A stretch of DNA of 8,034 nt from Bacilli bacterium (lineage in GTDB: Bacteria; Bacillota_I; Bacilli_A; RF39; UBA660), in the NCBI GenBank assembly GCA_017470045.1, contig JAFUFG010000117.1, positions 1 through 8,034 on the forward strand, written 5' to 3'. The notes below the pieces were generated by a model. The model ran no database searches, was not told the origin of the DNA, and saw nothing but the letters and a program-made list of their open reading frames with translations. How positions within the stretch are numbered: position 1 is the first letter of the stretch; the number at the start of each line of letters is the position of its first letter. Positions 6,485 through 8,034 of the stretch are shown here, in pieces. The position numbers and the translations under genes are program-made.

Positions 6485-7888
6485 TTATAATTTTATCCCA
6501 TCTGCAGTATGGCATATATGGGAAGAATATTTACCCTTTAATTCAGGATAAATACTTAAATATTTTTCTTCGGCTTCTTTCATAATTCGTTCTTTTTTAT
6601 CCGGATCTATTAATGCGATACAACATCCCTTAAATCCTGCCCCACTAAATCTACATCCGTATACTCCATCAATAGACTTAAGAACTTCATATAAATCAAT
6701 TAACTCTTTTGAACCAGTCTCCCACTTATGAATAGAGCTATATCCGCTTTCATTCATTAATTTTCCGAATCCAGCAATATTTCCGTTACGATATTCCGTA
6801 ACTCCCATTCGAACTCTATCACACTCTTCATAGAAGTGTTCACTTCGTTTAATAAACTCATCCGGTAATTTATCTCGATATTGAATAAATAACTTTTTAT
6901 CAATATCTCTCATATTCGAATCATTAATTCGACCTCTATCCATTCCGGCATAAGTCTTAATCAAATAAGAACTACATCTTAATTCCTCTACTCTTCTGTT
7001 ATAAGATCCACTAGATAATAAATTATCAATTCCGGAAAAGAATACTCCGAAACATAATTCCGTATCTTTCTCATCCGAACCTATTAATTCGTAAGAATCA
7101 TCTTTCATATCCATATATAATAGATGATTCTTTACGCATCGTAATTCCGAATAATAATTTAATTTTCCGTTATTTACGCCTACGTATTTCGTATCTGCCT
7201 CACTAGCAATTTGAATCAATGATTCGTTATCTAACTTTATATTGTTTAGGAATGCCAAAGCATTAATAAACGATATAATCATTGCGCTACTACTACTTGA
7301 TCCGCCAATTGGTAATTCGCCATCCATAACAGCGCTTAATCCATATCTAAGAGGATATCTCTTACCAAGAGCAATAGTTGCACCTCTCAAGTTATCAGCC
7401 CAATCTCCTTCACAATCCGGAGTCTCAAGAACGTGCCATTGAGCTCGTTTCTTAAATTGAAGAGAATTAAGTTCGATTACTCCATTCATCTTAATATGAT
7501 AAGCAATGTGTATTCCCTTATCTAAAGCAAAACTAAGAGTTAATCCTAAATTATGATCAGTATGAGCACCAATAGGACAAATCGTATAAGGAGTAAATGT
7601 TGTATAACTAGGATTCTTTCCATAAATACGTTTAAACTCATCTACTACCCTACGTTCCGCACCACTAGAAGTATAAGAAATAGTACTTTCAACTACTCCA
7701 ATATTTGAGATAGACTCATCATACTCACGAGTACGTTTATCCATTGGCATCATAGCATCTGATGGAACAAGCCATGTATTTCCATCTTTTCGAACTCCAG
7801 GAATACGATTATCACGGCATAAAGCAGTAACTTTACGTTCTTTCATATTCCAACGTTCACTAATCTCTCGAACAGTTAAATATTCCAT
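6485..7888 (-). CDS. HTH domain fused to a galacturonokinase-like GHMP protein, probable pseudokinase regulator
   Basis: A 467-residue two-part protein. Residues 1-55 form an excisionase/MerR-like winged HTH (YLTVREISERWNMKERKVTALCRDNRIPGVRKDG..W.VP.DA). Residues 78-467 are a GHMP sugar kinase closest, from memory of the family, to plant galacturonokinase: PYTICPIGAHTDHNLG (100-115, with the GAH typical of that group instead of galactokinase GEH), SYNRRVEEL (295-303), the FGKLMNESGYSSI block (374-386), and GVYGCRFSGAGFKGCC (408-423). The phosphate loop PIGGSSSSSA (193-202) is kept. However, the position of human GALK1 Arg37 is Thr102, and the catalytic Asp186-Gln187 is Asn244-Tyr245 (GKLNYYSEL); I confirmed these codons in the DNA. 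A regulator that binds sugar and ATP is therefore more likely than an active kinase. The ATG at 7888 has GGTGG 4 nt upstream; earlier ATGs lie at or before the predicted transcript start. It heads the ugd-epimerase unit. CpG-rich, unlike ugd. Confidence 0.85.
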   Translation of the reverse strand: MEYLTVREISERWNMKERKVTALCRDNRIPGVRKDGNTWLVPSDAMMPMDKRTREYDESISNIGVVESTISYTSSGAERRVVDEFKRIYGKNPSYTTFTPYTICPIGAHTDHNLGLTLSFALDKGIHIAYHIKMNGVIELNSLQFKKRAQWHVLETPDCEGDWADNLRGATIALGKRYPLRYGLSAVMDGELPIGGSSSSSAMIISFINALAFLNNIKLDNESLIQIASEADTKYVGVNNGKLNYYSELRCVKNHLLYMDMKDDSYELIGSDEKDTELCFGVFFSGIDNLLSSGSYNRRVEELRCSSYLIKTYAGMDRGRINDSNMRDIDKKLFIQYRDKLPDEFIKRSEHFYEECDRVRMGVTEYRNGNIAGFGKLMNESGYSSIHKWETGSKELIDLYEVLKSIDGVYGCRFSGAGFKGCCIALIDPDKKERIMKEAEEKYLSIYPELKGKYSSHICHTADGIKL

Positions 7889-7908
7889 ATAACCACCAAC
7901 ATGCATAT

Positions 7909-7937
7909 ATTTTATGACATTATCCGTCAAATGTCAA
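7909..7937 (-). promoter_or_regulatory. Promoter of the HTH-kinase/ugd/epimerase unit
   Basis: Minus strand: TTGACA (-35, perfect, 7932-7937), 17-bp spacer, TAAAAT (-10, five of six, 7909-7914). The predicted start near 7902 gives a short leader of about 14 nt before the ATG at 7888, which also excludes the upstream in-frame ATG at 7904-7906 as a normal start. Confidence 0.82.
7915..7936. promoter_or_regulatory. Candidate operator in the promoter spacer
   Basis: TGACATT (7915-7921) and AATGTCA (7930-7936) are perfect inverted 7-bp arms with an 8-bp spacer, 15 bp between arm centres. The dyad begins next to the -10 and runs into the -35, so a bound protein would block polymerase. A third AATGTCA lies at 7962-7968. 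The obvious local candidate to bind it is the HTH protein encoded just downstream; that link is inference. Confidence 0.5.
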
Positions 7938-7940
7938 TAT

Positions 7941-7969
7941 GTAATATGATATTAAATAAAGAATGTCAA
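7941..7969 (-). promoter_or_regulatory. Possible second, upstream promoter
   Basis: Minus strand: a second perfect TTGACA (7964-7969) with a TATTAC hexamer (four of six) 17 bp downstream at 7941-7946. It may be a weak tandem promoter, or the TGACATT may simply be an extra operator half-site. Confidence 0.35.
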
Positions 7970-7995
7970 AATAAAAGAGAACATTGAGTTCTCTT
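7970..7995 (-). terminator. Intrinsic terminator of the gene upstream of this window
   Basis: A perfect 8-bp stem (AAGAGAAC at 7975-7982 with GTTCTCTT at 7988-7995) with a 5-nt loop, followed on the minus strand by TTTTATTTT (partly in the stem). It insulates the uronate unit from whatever is transcribed from beyond 8034. Confidence 0.75.
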
Positions 7996-8034
7996 AATAG
8001 TAAAGTCTAATCTAAAGATAAAATATTTTTTACT
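7996..8034 (-). other. Possible 3' tail of an upstream minus-strand gene
   Basis: Ahead of the terminator at 7970-7995, one minus-strand frame reads VKNILSLD and stops at TAG (8007-8009), 11 nt before the hairpin. That is the expected geometry for the end of a gene, but 39 bases are too few to identify it and another frame stays open through the hairpin. Confidence 0.25.

Noticed and set aside
6462..6515. Upstream start for UDP-glucose dehydrogenase overlapping the HTH-kinase gene
   Set aside because: The extra residues match nothing in the family, lie before the Rossmann strand KIAVAGTGYVG, and have no ribosome site.
7242..7442. Plus-strand open frame of 66 codons
   Set aside because: It is antisense to the conserved phosphate-loop region of the HTH-kinase gene, with no ribosome site or family resemblance.
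1..8034. CRISPR array, tRNA or rRNA gene
   Set aside because: No regularly spaced direct repeats, cloverleaf-type sequence or rRNA-like conserved stretches were seen on either strand.

Overview
The window is AT-rich, and every gene I can support lies on the minus strand, so transcription runs from the right end (about 8034) to the left end (1). The base composition, strong AGGAGG-type ribosome sites, sigma-A-like promoters (several with extended -10 TGn), short hairpin-plus-U terminators and gene types (a CpsA-like LCP protein, a HasB-like UDP-glucose dehydrogenase, an Rpn-family nuclease) point to a low-GC Firmicute, probably a gut Bacilli/Erysipelotrichia-like lineage. I cannot name the genus. 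TGA acts as a stop (the xre-like gene at 1041-1445), so the standard bacterial code is used.

In transcription order: the terminator of an unseen upstream gene (about 7970-7995); then a three-gene unit with a near-consensus promoter (7909-7937). This unit encodes an HTH domain fused to a galacturonokinase-like GHMP protein (6485-7888), UDP-glucose 6-dehydrogenase (5295-6461) and UDP-glucuronate 4-epimerase (4203-5252), and ends in a terminator. A membrane O-acyltransferase gene (3149-4144) follows, then a CpsA-like LCP glycopolymer transferase gene (1532-3040), a small xre/HigA-like HTH gene (1041-1445) and an Rpn/PD-(D/E)XK gene (31-870). The last four have their own terminators and promoter-like sequences and look monocistronic.

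The right half makes chemical sense as a uronic-acid unit. The dehydrogenase makes UDP-GlcA and the epimerase turns it into UDP-GalA for surface polysaccharide; the acyltransferase could decorate the polymer and the LCP protein could attach it to the wall. No glycosyltransferase, flippase or polymerase is present, so the polymer itself is not identified.

The most interesting item is the first gene of that unit. It has a DNA-binding domain and resembles plant-type galacturonokinase, but both residues matching the catalytic Arg and Asp of galactokinases are changed (to Thr102 and Asn244), while the ATP-binding loops are kept. Its own promoter contains an inverted repeat between and across the -35 and -10 elements. 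I infer a sugar-sensing autoregulator built from a dead sugar kinase, comparable in logic to yeast Gal3. This is a hypothesis from alignment by eye.
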